This document shows positions 38,686-49,517 of a stretch of 64,000 nt of DNA, piece by piece (the first letter of the stretch is position 1; each line of letters begins with the position of its first letter). The notes under the pieces are model-generated. The model was not told the DNA's origin. It saw nothing but the letters and a program-made list of their open reading frames with translations, and did not search any database. The stretch is taken from assembly GCF_020829595.1 (NCBI RefSeq), contig NZ_JAIVFW010000005.1, positions 9,974-73,973 on the forward strand. The letters are read 5' to 3'. The position numbers were made by a program, and so were the translations under genes. The DNA comes from Nostoc sp. CHAB 5844. GTDB lineage: Bacteria > Cyanobacteriota > Cyanobacteriia > Cyanobacteriales > Nostocaceae.

Positions 38686-38964
38686 CTATTGTTGAGGGTT
38701 ATTTGTATCTAAAATATCCGTTCTAATTTCTAGTTGTTTTTTTGCACGTTTTAATTGTTTCCAGAGAGCTTTGATTTGCTGATAAGCTTCTTCTGGGGAA
38801 AGTTTGCCATTGGTTTGCAGGTTACTAATGTAGCTAACTCTTTGAGCAAATTCTTGTAAATTAGCGTTAAATACTAGGTATTCTGGTTTGAACTGACCAT
38901 AATAGCAACTACGCGGATAAAGAAAGTCAGAGAGATTAGATAAAAAATCTGATTGCTCTGTCAT
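38686..38964 (-). CDS. Conserved cyanobacterial small protein (DUF7219-like)
   Basis: A 92-residue protein with the conserved pattern FLYPRSCYYGQF, then LVFNANLQEFAQRVSYI, then KLSPEEAYQQIKALWKQLK. It is helical and cytoplasmic with no known function; the family assignment is from memory of the pattern. Its 3' end is convergent with the potassium channel. No partner gene is apparent. Confidence 0.7.
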   Translation of the reverse strand: MTEQSDFLSNLSDFLYPRSCYYGQFKPEYLVFNANLQEFAQRVSYISNLQTNGKLSPEEAYQQIKALWKQLKRAKKQLEIRTDILDTNNPQQ

Positions 38965-39165
38965 GAGTATTTGAATTTGTAGAATTTTATCGGAAATTGG
39001 CAGATGAGCAACTTTAGCACATCTGTTGTAAAGACAAAGTAAGCACAGATACAGGGATTTAGACTTGCTAGAAGATACTACTCAAAGAATAGCACTCGCA
39101 AGTCAAATACCAATAAAGTTGGTGTTAACAATATACTAATACCATTTCATAAAAAATAAGCTACA

Positions 39166-39194
39166 AGGTTGGGTTGAGGAACGAAACCCAACCT
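39166..39194. repeat. Intergenic hairpin repeat
   Basis: AGGTTGGGTT (39166-39175) pairs with AACCCAACCT (39185-39194) around a 9-nt loop. This is a common type of cyanobacterial palindromic repeat. Confidence 0.6.
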
Positions 39195-39228
39195 ACTAGC
39201 ATGGCAAGCTTAATTTACTGGCAGGACT

Positions 39229-39335
39229 TATACCATTTCACTTTAAAATTGATACATTTAAGCAGGCAGAGGAGCAGGGGAGCAGAGGGGCAGAGGAGAA
39301 ATTATTTGTATCATTTATTTGGTGAAATGGTATTA
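39229..39335. repeat. Small inverted-repeat element (MITE-like)
   Basis: The left end TATACCATTTCAC and the right end GTGAAATGGTATTA are inverted copies, and the similarity runs inward for ~30 bp each side. The centre is purine-rich GAGCAGGGG-type repeat. It has no coding capacity, so at most it is a non-autonomous element. Confidence 0.5.
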
Positions 39336-39626
39336 CGCAAAAATTGCCACAAAGCTTAATTTATCGAACCGCCCTTCGGGTGACGCTCCTTCGTCGCTAA
39401 CGCTGACGCTAACGCCACTTTGCCAGACGCTGCGCTAACGACGCAAAGCGCCAAGAACGCCAAGAATTCGTAGAGTGTGCGTATGTCCGACTCAACACTT
39501 GTCATTACGAATCCAGCGATAGCGCAGTGAAGTAATCGCATCCAGGCGATTGTGTCGTTTCACTTCGTTGCACTCGCGGCGGACATATCACAAGTAATTT
39601 GCCGGACATAATTATGATCCCCTGAT

Positions 39627-42600
39627 TCAATTAGAAGCGGCTGTTTCTGCTATATTACCTGTGAGTTCTTCTAGGGTGCGGAGTAATTCTTGCTCGTTGT
39701 AAGGTTTGGAAAAATAGGCTCTAGCACCTAGTTGCATGGCGAGTTGTCTATGTTTATCGCTGCTGCGAGAAGTCAGCATGGCAACTGGGATATTTTTCAA
39801 ATCAATGTTGTTTTTGACTTTGCCTAAAAATCCATAACCATCAAGACGAGGCATTTCAATATCACAAATTACAGCCGCTATTTTCAAGCCTGTCTCTAAT
39901 TTTTCTAAGGCATCTTGACCGTCTTTTGCTTGTTCTACTTGATAGCCACCTTTTTCTAAAGTCAGTGCCAAGAAGCGGCGGACGTTAATCGAGTCATCAA
40001 TGATTAAAATCTTGCCTTTTGGCTTGGGAGGTAGCGCCGCCAGCTTTTCACTGTCAACGAACAGGAACGGTGTTTTTAATCTGACTGAGGGTAATTGATT
40101 GTTTTTTGGAGTATTTTGATTGGTGGCAATCCAGTATAGTAATTCGTTAGCACTCACTAATGCGACGACTCGACCATCACCGAGAATTGTGCAGTTACTA
40201 AAGCCTTCCGGTAGAGGTATATTACCTTCTACTTGACGGATAGCTACTTCTTGTTCACCCCAGCAACGGTCTACTTGGACTGCTACTGTTTGATTGTTGC
40301 CTTTAACTATTAACACACTACTAGCATTGATTGCTGCGGGAGTTTCCAGTTCTGGACTATCGTAGCGTGGACAGTTAAATTGCAGATATTGACCAAGGCG
40401 AATTAACGGTAGCATTGTACCTTGCCAATTGAGGACTTCGCTATCTCCCATTGAGATAATGCGATCGCTTTGGAGTAAAAATATTTCTGAAACCACATCT
40501 GTGGGAAATGCCAGCAAGATTTTACTGGTTTCTACTAATAGCACTCTGGCAACGGAAAGGGTAAATGGTACTGATAAGGTGAAAGTAGTTCCAACTCCTG
40601 GTTCGGTATCGACTGCGATATCACCGCGAACTAGTTTCAGGTTGTTGCGAACAACATCCATACCAACACCACGGCCGGACAATGCTGTTACTTTTTCAGA
40701 GGTGCTAAACCCTGGTTCAAAAATTAGTGAAAGTAGATCATCATTACTAGCACTTTCTATTAGTGAACTATCCAACCCCATTGCTAAAGCACGAGAGCGA
40801 ATTTTTTCTAAAGAAATACCGCGTCCATCATCCCGCATGGTAATAATAGTACGATTACTGCGGTGAGTGGCTTGAATTTCAATTAATCCTTGTTCTGGTT
40901 TACCTAAACTGCGGCGAGTGGCTGATTCTTCAATTCCATGATCAAAAGCATTCCTTAATAGATGCATTAAAGGGTCATTTAATGCTTCTAAAATGCTGCG
41001 TTCAATTAAAGTGTTGCCACCTTCAATTTTTAACTGCACATTTTTGCCATACTCCACATTTAAGTCGCGGATAGCTCTCGGAAAACGCTCAACTAATTCC
41101 GAAATTGGACGCATCCGCACTTGATTGAGTTTGGTTTGCAATTGTTTGGATGTTTTGTTTAATTTGCGAGCAATTTGATCAGCATCATCAACACTTAATT
41201 GAATATCTGTGGAGACTTCTTGCACCTGTACAATAGTTTCGATGACATCCTGCGATCGCAAATTAATTTCTTCTATTGAGTGCTGAGTGCTGAGTGCTGA
41301 GTGCTGAGTGCTGTTCACTGAGCGAAGCCGAAGTGTGAGTGCTGAGTGCTGTTCACTGAGCGAAGCCGAAGTGTGAGTGCTGAGTGTTGAGTGCTGAGTT
41401 GAATAAGTTTCGTCTTCTTGATGTTCGGTCAGTGATGCTTCGTTATGCTGACGTGCATTAGAGGATATCACTCTGTTATAGGCTAGGCGTAATTCTTGAT
41501 TTTCTCGGTCAAGAGTTTGTACTCTTTGGTTGAGATTCCGTGCGAGTTTGCGTAATTTTTCAAGTTGCGAATGCAAACCGTTTCTTTGAACTATGAGTTC
41601 ACTAAATAAATCGTTAATTTGTTCTAATTGTTTACTAGGAACTCGAACTGTATTTTCTGAAGTGTCGCGTTCTTTCGCATTACTAATTGGTTCATTTTTG
41701 TGTTCAGCAATGATTGTGTTGATTTCAGGAATATTAATAGCATTAATGTTTTGATTAATTTCTACTTCCAAGGGAAGGAAATTAGTAGCTACTATTTCTT
41801 GTTCTTGTCTTGCAGGGATTTCTGCTAATTCTATGTCGTGGTTAACACCGTTATCTGTAGCGAGAAATTGAGCGATCGCATCTGCGGTTGACAGTGGCTC
41901 AATTTGATTATAAGTTATTGGAGTATTTACGGCTCTCAGTTCAATTGCTTGAGGCAGACTATCAAATTGATTTGTTAAAACTAAAGCTTGCGATCGCCGC
42001 CATGTTTGCAATGCAATCTGGGCAATTTCGGGAATGCGTTCTGGTGCAGCATATTCTATAGAGCGTTTAATTGAATCACACAGTTGGGTAAACGCTGACA
42101 ATTGCAGCATTTCTCCTAAACCGCCTAATTCAGCTGCCATAATTGCAACTTCTTCTTGCAAACAAGGTTGCTGGCTATCTGCTAACACAGATTCTAAGCG
42201 TTGCAAACAACCCTCAACTTCTGTTTCAAATAATAAAGGAATAATATTTTGTCCCTCTTCTGCTGACAACATAGTTGTCGCATCTTCAGGAGTCGGATCA
42301 CCCAAACGTTGATGAAGTTCGTCAAAAACTGGATAACAAAAACTTGTTAACCACTGTTCTTCAATCACACTTTCTGTTGATAGTAATTCCACAATCTGAC
42401 GCATCCAGTCAATTGCCGAGAGTAGTAAACTTTGCAATTGTTGGTCAATTTCTAGAGAACTTTTTCTAGTTTTAAGAACTTTAAAAGCATCTTCTAAACG
42501 GTGTGCTAAATCACTTAGCACCCGAAATCCCATCATTGCCGCACCACCTTTAATTGAGTGGGCAGCGCGGAGTGCGCCATTAATTTTTTCTAAATCTATG

Positions 42601-42707
42601 CGATGGCTGGTATCGATTTCCAACAATACGGCTTCTAAAGTATTGAGGTAATCTGTCGCTTCTTCCAGAAACTGCATCTGGATTTCTAATTCTTTATCTT
42701 GTGACAT
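39627..42707 (-). CDS. Hybrid CheA-type histidine kinase
   Basis: A 1026-residue protein. The N-terminal HPt domain has phospho-H50 in RAAHSIKGGAAMMG. A long linker and coiled coil follow (about 360-420). Dimerisation and HATPase segments come next (HLLRNAFDHGIEE, MRDDGRGIS, GRGVGMDVV), then a CheW-like domain (about 725-870) and a C-terminal receiver (about 893-1015, phosphoacceptor in VICDIEMPRLDGYG). This is the PilL/HmpE/PixL architecture. It is the last gene of a five-gene operon starting at 47121 and takes signals from the MCP through CheW, phosphorylating the CheY and PatA-like regulators to steer type IV pilus motility. Residues about 435-477 are a Ser/Thr/Gln/His-rich insert encoded by intergenic-type repeats. 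Confidence 0.92.
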   Translation of the reverse strand: MSQDKELEIQMQFLEEATDYLNTLEAVLLEIDTSHRIDLEKINGALRAAHSIKGGAAMMGFRVLSDLAHRLEDAFKVLKTRKSSLEIDQQLQSLLLSAIDWMRQIVELLSTESVIEEQWLTSFCYPVFDELHQRLGDPTPEDATTMLSAEEGQNIIPLLFETEVEGCLQRLESVLADSQQPCLQEEVAIMAAELGGLGEMLQLSAFTQLCDSIKRSIEYAAPERIPEIAQIALQTWRRSQALVLTNQFDSLPQAIELRAVNTPITYNQIEPLSTADAIAQFLATDNGVNHDIELAEIPARQEQEIVATNFLPLEVEINQNINAINIPEINTIIAEHKNEPISNAKERDTSENTVRVPSKQLEQINDLFSELIVQRNGLHSQLEKLRKLARNLNQRVQTLDRENQELRLAYNRVISSNARQHNEASLTEHQEDETYSTQHSTLSTHTSASLSEQHSALTLRLRSVNSTQHSALSTQHSIEEINLRSQDVIETIVQVQEVSTDIQLSVDDADQIARKLNKTSKQLQTKLNQVRMRPISELVERFPRAIRDLNVEYGKNVQLKIEGGNTLIERSILEALNDPLMHLLRNAFDHGIEESATRRSLGKPEQGLIEIQATHRSNRTIITMRDDGRGISLEKIRSRALAMGLDSSLIESASNDDLLSLIFEPGFSTSEKVTALSGRGVGMDVVRNNLKLVRGDIAVDTEPGVGTTFTLSVPFTLSVARVLLVETSKILLAFPTDVVSEIFLLQSDRIISMGDSEVLNWQGTMLPLIRLGQYLQFNCPRYDSPELETPAAINASSVLIVKGNNQTVAVQVDRCWGEQEVAIRQVEGNIPLPEGFSNCTILGDGRVVALVSANELLYWIATNQNTPKNNQLPSVRLKTPFLFVDSEKLAALPPKPKGKILIIDDSINVRRFLALTLEKGGYQVEQAKDGQDALEKLETGLKIAAVICDIEMPRLDGYGFLGKVKNNIDLKNIPVAMLTSRSSDKHRQLAMQLGARAYFSKPYNEQELLRTLEELTGNIAETAASN
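41278..41399. repeat. Short tandem repeats inside cheA coding sequence
   Basis: Runs of heptamer GAGTGCT with two 31-bp units (41306-41336 and 41344-41374, each containing ttcactgagcgaagccgaag) lie in frame within the kinase gene. The same ACTCAGC heptamer text is found between genes at 57212-57405. Confidence 0.85.
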
Positions 42708-42798
42708 TGTTTTTATTATTTAGTCAATAGTTATTAGTCATTTGTCATTGGTCATTAGTTATTAGCAAACAACAAAAGACAAAGGACAAGTGACAAAA

Positions 42799-45093
42799 TC
42801 AATTAACTTTAAAAGTCTCAACAGTCTCTTGCAACTTATGAGAAATCTCTACAGTTTGTTTGAGAGATTGGCCAACTAAGCTTGAAGAATCGCTAGTGCG
42901 TTGAGAAATAGCAGCGATATCTTTCATTAATAAGCTGACAGTTTGCGATGTTTGCACTTGGGATGCGGTTGCAGAAGAAATAGACTGGACTAAAGAATCA
43001 ATCTGACGGGAAACATCGAAAATTTGACCGAGGTTTTGTTTGGCTGCTTCCACTACCCGCGCACCTTCACCGACTTGGGTAGTACCAATTTCTATCGCCT
43101 GGACAACAGCGCTGGTTTCTCGTTGAATGTTCTCGACAATTTGTTCAATTTCTTGGGTGGCTGCGGCACTACGGACTGCTAACTCACCTACTTCTTCGGC
43201 AACCACAGCAAAACCTTGGCCTTCTTCACCAGCACGCGCGGCTTCAATACCTGCGTTAATGGCGAGTAAGTTGGTTTGCATGGCAATTTGATTAATCAAA
43301 GACACTACGCGGGAAATTTGTTGAGAAGATTCTCCCAGACGTTTGACTTTCTGGGCTGTTTCGCCGACGGTTTCCCGCAAGGAGAGGATGTTCTGCACTG
43401 TTAAATACATCGCCTCTTCACTCTTGGAAGCGTTTTGCGCGGCATTATTTGCAACTGTGGCGGCTTGTTCCGCACTATTAGCTACGGCTTGCATGGAATG
43501 AGTCATGTTATCAACAGCATCAAGGGCGCGACTAATTTCCTCAGCTTGCACTAGTGCTTCGTCAGCAAGTTGATGAATAGCTGTTTCGTTAGAACCAATG
43601 GCAGTATTTACCTGAGTAGCTGCTTGTTTAACTTGGGTGACGATATCTCGCAAATTTTCGACAATTGAGTTGAAAAAGTCGGCAACAGTGCCAATTTCGC
43701 CGTCTGTCACATCAGCACGTACTGTTAAATCACCTTTAGCTGCACCTTCTATGTCATTGAGTAGTTCTAGGAGTTGCAGTTGTAGGGCTTCGTGTGTTGG
43801 CGGTTCGGCTGTGGAAGTTGGTTGCGTAATAGTCTTAGCGTGGGCAATTTCGGCTTGTTCGTTGACTAATACCTGCAATTGCGCGGCCATGTTGTCAATA
43901 TTGGTACTCAGTACACCTAACTCGTCTTCTCTGGCTGAGGCGATGCGGGTGTTGAGTTCACCTTGTCCTAGCTTGGCGACGGCTGCGGTGGCATTGAGGA
44001 TGGGCTGTGTGGTACGCTTGGCTAACCAAGCTGCGATCGCTGCTACAATAAGTCCGATTAAACCTGTACCAATACTAACTACCCACAATAATTGTTGTTG
44101 AGTTCCATATAGAATTGCGGCATCAGTAGTTAGCAATACTTGCCAGTTTAAATTGGGTAAACCTGCAATTTTTGGCGCTGGGACGTAACTAATTAATTGT
44201 CGTTTATGATGATGTTGTGGAACTGTTGTCAGAGTATTAATATTATTTGTTCCTAGGATTTTTGCTAAACCAGGATATTCGGCTTTTGCTTCTTTTCCTA
44301 ATAATTCTTTTTGTGAACTCAAGAAAACTTTGCCTGAGTTATCTAGCAAAGCATATTGATGACTATTAACAGCGTAGTTTTTGATTGTTTCTGTTAAAAC
44401 TTTAGTTGGTAAGCTAGTTCTGACGACTGCGAGAGTTTTGCCTGTGACTGTATCTTTAATGGGTGCAGCTATATAGATATTAGGAGATTTTTCTGGCTGA
44501 CTAATAACCGCAGCCTCTTTTTGCAGAGTTTCTTGAAAATAATTATTGTCTTTTTGGTTATCCACAGGTTCCCCTGAGGATTGCACAATCAAATCACCGT
44601 CAGTATCGAAGACAGCAATACTATTATAAGTTTGATAAGCTGTGAGAATTTTGTCGAGTATTGCTTGCTTTTCTTGAGTATTTACTTTGCTAGTAAAGTT
44701 ACCATTTGTCAACAAAGGCAAGTTAGAAAGTATTTGAATATCTCTATATCTTTCTGACATAAAGCGGTTAACTTTATCTGTTAAACCAACAGCTTCAGCC
44801 GTTTGAGATTGGGTAACTTGCTTAGTCAGCGATTTGCTGGCTAAATTATAGGCGATCGCACCGATAGCCAAAGCTGGTATGGTACTAATAGCGATCGCTA
44901 AAATTGTTGCTTTAGTTTCTAAACTCAATCGTTTTAAATACCCACTTATATGATACTGCTTTTCACCATCAGCTTTAGCAGCATTAGGACTATTAGCTAG
45001 TTGAATTTTACTCTCAGAAACTTTGGTAGATGTAATCAACGAAGCACGATTTTTACCATCTCCACTCTTAGCCATATCAGTTTTATTAAACAT
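42799..45093 (-). CDS. Methyl-accepting chemotaxis protein with Cache-type sensor
   Basis: About 764 residues from the preferred ATG at 45093, which has GGAG upstream; a TTG at 45132 would add 13. TM1 (about 62-85) and TM2 (about 335-360) flank a periplasmic double-Cache-like domain ([17 protein letters not shown], then [19 protein letters not shown]). HAMP follows, then a long methyl-accepting signalling domain with the hairpin tip [20 protein letters not shown] and Ala/Gln-rich heptads. This is the PilJ/HmpD-type receptor of the operon. The Cache sensor implies a small-molecule ligand, unlike PixJ-type light receptors with bilin GAF domains. STRR DNA separates it from cheA. Confidence 0.9.
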   Translation of the reverse strand: MFNKTDMAKSGDGKNRASLITSTKVSESKIQLANSPNAAKADGEKQYHISGYLKRLSLETKATILAIAISTIPALAIGAIAYNLASKSLTKQVTQSQTAEAVGLTDKVNRFMSERYRDIQILSNLPLLTNGNFTSKVNTQEKQAILDKILTAYQTYNSIAVFDTDGDLIVQSSGEPVDNQKDNNYFQETLQKEAAVISQPEKSPNIYIAAPIKDTVTGKTLAVVRTSLPTKVLTETIKNYAVNSHQYALLDNSGKVFLSSQKELLGKEAKAEYPGLAKILGTNNINTLTTVPQHHHKRQLISYVPAPKIAGLPNLNWQVLLTTDAAILYGTQQQLLWVVSIGTGLIGLIVAAIAAWLAKRTTQPILNATAAVAKLGQGELNTRIASAREDELGVLSTNIDNMAAQLQVLVNEQAEIAHAKTITQPTSTAEPPTHEALQLQLLELLNDIEGAAKGDLTVRADVTDGEIGTVADFFNSIVENLRDIVTQVKQAATQVNTAIGSNETAIHQLADEALVQAEEISRALDAVDNMTHSMQAVANSAEQAATVANNAAQNASKSEEAMYLTVQNILSLRETVGETAQKVKRLGESSQQISRVVSLINQIAMQTNLLAINAGIEAARAGEEGQGFAVVAEEVGELAVRSAAATQEIEQIVENIQRETSAVVQAIEIGTTQVGEGARVVEAAKQNLGQIFDVSRQIDSLVQSISSATASQVQTSQTVSLLMKDIAAISQRTSDSSSLVGQSLKQTVEISHKLQETVETFKVN

Positions 45094-45153
45094 CCTGAAA
45101 TTCTCCTGCATAGGTAAATCAAAAATATCCAAAGTTATCTTATTTAAGACAAC

Positions 45154-45651
45154 TTAATCACTGCGGAGAATAGAAGATTGCACAATTGCTTGTGCATCTA
45201 ATACCAGCAATATTTCTTCTTGCTGTACAACACATCCACGCAAATAGGGAACTAAACTGGATGCTACTTGTCCAATTGGCGAATGAATATCATCAAGCAT
45301 AATCTTAGTTGTACCTTTAATTTCTTGGACAACTAAACCTAAAAGCAATGATTCAACCTTAATCACGATGGCACTATACTGCTGTCTTCGCGTATCTATA
45401 GCTTCTAAATTGAGCATTCTTGGTAAATCAATTGCCCAAATTATCCGACTCCGCCAATTCATTAATCCCAAGATACAGCCAGGCATATTTGGCATGGGAG
45501 TTACAGCTTCAATAGGCAAAATTACTGCTTCTTGCGTGTGATTCATTGCCAGCATAGCAGCAGTTTGTTGATTTAGCTGAAACTTAAGATAGCCATCTCC
45601 TAGATTATTTTGGATAGGTTTTTCAGCAAATATAACTTTGGAATTATTCAT
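45154..45651 (-). CDS. CheW-like coupling protein
   Basis: A 165-residue CheW-domain protein: FQLNQQTAAMLAMNHTQEAVILP, then MPNMPGCILGLMNWRSRIIWAIDLPRML, then LVVQEIKGTTKIMLDDIHSP. It couples the receptor to the CheA kinase (PilI/HmpC/PixI position). It starts 5 bp after the CheY stop and ends 60 bp before the receptor start. Confidence 0.92.
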   Translation of the reverse strand: MNNSKVIFAEKPIQNNLGDGYLKFQLNQQTAAMLAMNHTQEAVILPIEAVTPMPNMPGCILGLMNWRSRIIWAIDLPRMLNLEAIDTRRQQYSAIVIKVESLLLGLVVQEIKGTTKIMLDDIHSPIGQVASSLVPYLRGCVVQQEEILLVLDAQAIVQSSILRSD

Positions 45652-45655
45652 GAAT

Positions 45656-46033
45656 TTAAATCACCACTGATTTAATAGCTCTTAATAACTGTTCCCGTGT
45701 GTATGGCTTAGTCAGGTAAACATCAGCACCTTGTTTCATAGCCCATAATCTGTCAATTTCTAAATTTTTTGAGCTACAAATAACTATCGGTAATTTTTGT
45801 GTCTCTGGATTTTTTTTCAGTGAACGACACAACTCAAATCCACTCATCCCAGGCATTACGACATCAGTCACAATTGCATCAGGGTTTTGCGAAATAGCTT
45901 GTTCTAAAGCTTCTTTAGCACCACTTGCTTTGATGACGTTGTAACCACTCTCTTTGAGATAATGGCTCATAAGTTCTAATTCGCTGGGCGAATCTTCAAC
46001 AATTAAAATTGTGCCAACCAAAGTCAGACTCAC
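45656..46033 (-). CDS. CheY-type response regulator (PilH/HmpB/PixH-like)
   Basis: A 125-residue single receiver: TILIVEDSPSELELM acidic pocket, phosphoacceptor in AIVTDVVMPGMSGFEL, ICSSKN, and VYLTKPYTREQL. It is a small diffusible phospho-acceptor in the operon, between the PatA-like regulator and CheW. Confidence 0.92.
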   Translation of the reverse strand: MSLTLVGTILIVEDSPSELELMSHYLKESGYNVIKASGAKEALEQAISQNPDAIVTDVVMPGMSGFELCRSLKKNPETQKLPIVICSSKNLEIDRLWAMKQGADVYLTKPYTREQLLRAIKSVVI

Positions 46034-46068
46034 TCCTAATTCTCCTTTTGTGGTAAAATCTGCATAAT

Positions 46069-47121
46069 TTATTTAATATGTTTAAACACAATTTTCAGTA
46101 ATTCTGATTGCGTAAAAGGCTTAGTCAAATAGCCAGATGATCTGACCATTTTCGCTTTGGCTCTATCAATAAATCCCGTTCTACCAGTCACCATCACGAT
46201 GGGTGTATTTTTAAAAGCTGAATGCCTCCGTAATAATGAACAAAGTTCATAGCCATCTAAATTTGGCATTTCTACATCTAATAAAATTAAGTCAGGTTTA
46301 CTGCGAAGAATCTGCATTAATGCCTTGACTGGATCATTAATAGTCACTACCGTAAATGTGTTTTCATCTAAAAATAATTTGATAGAATTTAACACAGTTT
46401 GGCTATCATCAATGCAAGCAATTGTATATAAGCTATTTTTCTCTAATTGCTTGACATTTTTATGATTTATATTTTCAACAGATTCAGAACTATGATTTTT
46501 TGTTAACGTCTTGCCATTGGGTAATGAATTGATTGCAGGTAAAACTGGAGAACCTTTAGCAACATTAACTTCTGACTGGAGTTGATGGCGATGTCGTAAT
46601 TGTCTTTGGCAATATTCCACTAATAAACGCAAGTCTAATTGACAGAACTTTGGTAGTTCATTCCATGAACTGTCAGGATAAAATTCGTAGGTTCCTTCTT
46701 TTAAAATTAAAAATGACTCCAGCACCTCTTTCGCTAATTCGTCTACTAAGGTGGCTGCTTGCATTGAACTGATATAGCGTTGCTCTACTAACCAGCAAAT
46801 AGCTTGATAATCTGGATATGGTATAGACAGATTTTCACCTGCTGGTTCAAACATCAGTCGCATCTGCACACGAGTAGCGCTGTTGAGAGTGGGAATATTT
46901 AAACTCAAGCGCCGCAACTGATGATCAAGTCGCTCAAACATCTTATCCGATGAAGAAGCATAAGTAAGTTTACCTTCTTCTAAATGGATTGACCATGAAG
47001 TTGAGCCAGTAAATATACGCAAGCAACCCGTAGCACGCCGACTGGTTAGCTGTGCTAATAAAGATAGTGGATGTAGTTTCTGGATTAACCGATGACTACT
47101 CATAGGAGTTAGATTTTGCAT
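46069..47121 (-). CDS. PatA-like response regulator (DUF4388 plus receiver)
   Basis: A 350-residue protein. The N-terminal ~160 residues are a DUF4388/PATAN-type region (LLAQLTSRRATGCLRIFTG, then WSIHLEEGKLTYASS). A variable linker follows, then a receiver at about 230-348 (IACIDDSQTVL, phosphoacceptor in LILLDVEMPNLDGYEL, VTGRTGFIDRAKA, YLTKPFTQSEL). This is the PilG/PixG/HmpA position, first gene of the operon. PATAN-receiver proteins act as outputs that control type IV pilus polarity. There are no other operon genes upstream; a 2.5-kb gene-poor region lies ahead. Confidence 0.88.
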   Translation of the reverse strand: MQNLTPMSSHRLIQKLHPLSLLAQLTSRRATGCLRIFTGSTSWSIHLEEGKLTYASSSDKMFERLDHQLRRLSLNIPTLNSATRVQMRLMFEPAGENLSIPYPDYQAICWLVEQRYISSMQAATLVDELAKEVLESFLILKEGTYEFYPDSSWNELPKFCQLDLRLLVEYCQRQLRHRHQLQSEVNVAKGSPVLPAINSLPNGKTLTKNHSSESVENINHKNVKQLEKNSLYTIACIDDSQTVLNSIKLFLDENTFTVVTINDPVKALMQILRSKPDLILLDVEMPNLDGYELCSLLRRHSAFKNTPIVMVTGRTGFIDRAKAKMVRSSGYLTKPFTQSELLKIVFKHIK

Positions 47122-48023
47122 TTACTTCAGCTAAATTCAATACGTGTCATATTAATTCGTACGTGGTTTAGTCACTATTCCCATAAAATTTAAGTTTTTG
47201 AGTAAAATATACTACAAAGATCTATAGTGGAATTTTGGGAAATTGAGAACTTTGTGCTATGGATTTTTGATGTTTAGAGCTTTGTTATCTGAGTAATTAA
47301 AAGTTAAATTAATTACTCGTATTGAAATGATTAAGCATTGGGAGAATTAACTTCATAAATGGTAGTAATTAAAACATCCCAATTGCCTTTAATCAACTTT
47401 TAGATAGGCGAATCTGAAAGAATACTGCTAAATTAGCAAAATTTAACTAGATTTTTCTCAGTACTTACACTTAAAAAAAGTTAGCTTTGCCCAATCTAGA
47501 TAGAATGTAATGTTTAGTTAAGTAAGATTACTGGAAAGTCATATAAATTTATCATGTGCAATCATGTCTAGCGTCTGCTAGTGCAATTGTCTATATGATT
47601 CCCACTGAAAGCACGAATATTAATCTGCTTAATGAAAATTCAACAGTTTATTTACTAGGCTGTCTTCTCAATAGGTATGTTGATGCCTGCCATTAGGTAC
47701 TACGATTAAGATAGATGTAATTACTCCAAGAGTTTTTCGTAAATTCAGTCGGTATTACTTAGACGTATTCTTTGGGTATAATTTTTAGGTGTGATATAGC
47801 AGTCTGTGTAGGAGCTAAAACAAATCTACTTCCTATTCCCTCTTTGCATGAGTGATTTATGAATTAAATAGGATTGCTAGATTCAGGCGATCGCTAGTTT
47901 CACTGCCGTGTATTTATAATCTAAAGTACACCCAACACAGCCTATTGTTGAAATATACTTGCATTCGATTGACAAACAGATGCAATAAAATTTTGTAATA
48001 ATGTCACGCTGTAAAAATATACG
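47122..48023. other. Gene-poor region upstream of chemotaxis operon, about 900 bp
   Basis: AT-rich with no convincing open frame on either strand. It must contain the promoter of the minus-strand chemotaxis operon. No tRNA, CRISPR or insertion sequence was recognised. Confidence 0.5.
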
Positions 48024-48117
48024 AAAAAAGGCTTGGTTCAGCCAAGCCTTTATGTATACCAAGCATTTACTACACCAAGCTCAATTTAGCCTAAGTTGTA
48101 CTTTAGTTCATCTTCCT
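48024..48117 (-). ncRNA. Predicted small RNA, array unit 1
   Basis: On the minus strand the unit starts with AGGAAGATGAACTA (box at 48109-48117), runs ~55 nt, and ends in hairpin AAAGGCTTGG/CCAAGCCTTT (48042-48051 and 48027-48036) followed by six T. A TATACA element lies a few bases ahead of the box. The ATG in the box opens only a two-codon frame, so no protein is encoded. It is closely similar to unit 3. I cannot assign it to a known RNA family. Confidence 0.55.
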
Positions 48118-48251
48118 AAGGGGTGTATACAAATAATTTAATTACTGATAATGCCGTATCCACAAATGTTATTTTAAATTCTCTGATGATTTAGTAACAA
48201 AAATATTTGTCCACAATTATTAAGCCAAAATTCCTGTAATTTTTTACTTAC

Positions 48252-48353
48252 AAAAAAGGTTTGGCTAATGACCAAACCTTAAAAATTGCTGTGCTTAACA
48301 ACGTACTAAATTAATTTATTACTTTCTACGCAAGTACTTCATCTGTCTTTAGG
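48252..48353 (-). ncRNA. Predicted small RNA, array unit 2
   Basis: The minus strand has a related but diverged 5' box (AGACAGATGAAG, near 48339-48350), ~70 nt, then hairpin AAGGTTTGG/CCAAACCTT (48272-48280 and 48256-48264) with a six-T tail. Confidence 0.45.
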
Positions 48354-48531
48354 ATGTAGCTAAATAACATACCAATTGCTAGTGATATATTACAAAGAAA
48401 TACTATTATTTATAAATATCAACACTATAAAGATAGACAGCGCAAAGCGCACAATAATTGAGCATAAAAAAGAATGAAAATATTCTTCAATATTCTTAGT
48501 TTTTGACATAATTCTATTGTCTAAAAATATG

Positions 48532-48623
48532 AAAAAGGCTTGGCTATTATCCAAGCCTTTATATACCAGGTGTTTACCATATCTAGATAATTTATCTCTT
48601 CAATAGATGTAGTTCATCTTCCT
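48532..48623 (-). ncRNA. Predicted small RNA, array unit 3
   Basis: Minus-strand box AGGAAGATGAACTA (48615-48623), ~55 nt, then hairpin AAAGGCTTGG/CCAAGCCTTT (48551-48560 and 48534-48543) plus T-run. Upstream are a TTGACT and a TATAAT with a long 19-nt spacer, a plausible promoter. Strong overall similarity to unit 1. Confidence 0.55.
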
Positions 48624-48904
48624 TTTAGTTGTGTACAAAAATTATAAAATATGATATGTACCATCAGTCAATAGATAGAAAAATAAGACTAATCAGAGAA
48701 ATACATTTATAAAAAATTAAGTATTCATATCAAGTTTCTCATTATTTCACTCTACCTCTAGTAAGATTCTAGATTAAAATTATTTATAACAACCTTGTAA
48801 ATAACAAAATACCGACTTCTTGCAGAAGCCAGAAGAATAAACATCTCGACTTTTACAAATCAAATCTGATTGTTACGCCTATATTGAATTTATTAATAAA
48901 TTTG

Positions 48905-48930
48905 AAAAAACCCTGGCTTGACTTCCAGGG
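48905..48930 (-). terminator. Minus-strand terminator inside the small-RNA region (unit 4)
   Basis: CCCTGG and CCAGGG arms (48925-48930 and 48911-48916) are followed by six T on the minus strand. The 5' box common to the other units is not recognisable upstream, so I list only the terminator. Confidence 0.6.
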
Positions 48931-49517
48931 CGAATACACGTTTTTCAGGCATTATGAGACCCAATATTAACGTTGTAAATAATTTATTTCACCTATCCGC
49001 CGAAGGATAGAAAAAACTAAGTTAACCATCTCAATAATAATTTAATGATTAAATAAAAAATACATTTATAACTTTTGCTTAAGCAAAGAGACTCAGCTTA
49101 TAGCTATGTCTACATATAGCAGAGTTTACCGAATATAAATAGCTTAGACCTTCTACTACTTTAGTCCATCTATCAAAAGGTTGTAGTCAAATTGCTGAAT
49201 ATCTGATAAACAATTTTCTTACTCAGTTTTATTAGTCAAAGTGAGGTGTTCAGTAAAACATTCAATATGATACCAGGATATAACAGGCAGACATATTCAA
49301 TAAACACGCATAAGATATGGTTAATGATTACACTTGAATATCAATAATTCCAGTATTCATTTTTTTAACGTAATCTGATATACTTTGAAAAACATACTCG
49401 TTCCACAAAACATCACGAAAAAGCGAAATATTTTAGATTTAGCTATCCACGCTCAAAATTTATCCTGAGATGGCAGGTATAATTAAGCAGTTAATTGTTC
49501 ACAACAGCGTAAATTAC

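Larger units (their letters stand above)
38965..39626. other. Repeat-filled intergenic region, about 660 bp
   Basis: Contains a hairpin (39166-39194), an inverted-repeat element (39229-39335) and, from 39360 to 39600, several GACGCTAACGC-type and CGCAAAGCG-type repeat fragments. No gene was recognised. Confidence 0.6.

Noticed and set aside
39229-39335. Insertion sequence
   Set aside because: It has inverted ends but no transposase and only ~107 bp, so at most it is a small non-autonomous repeat.
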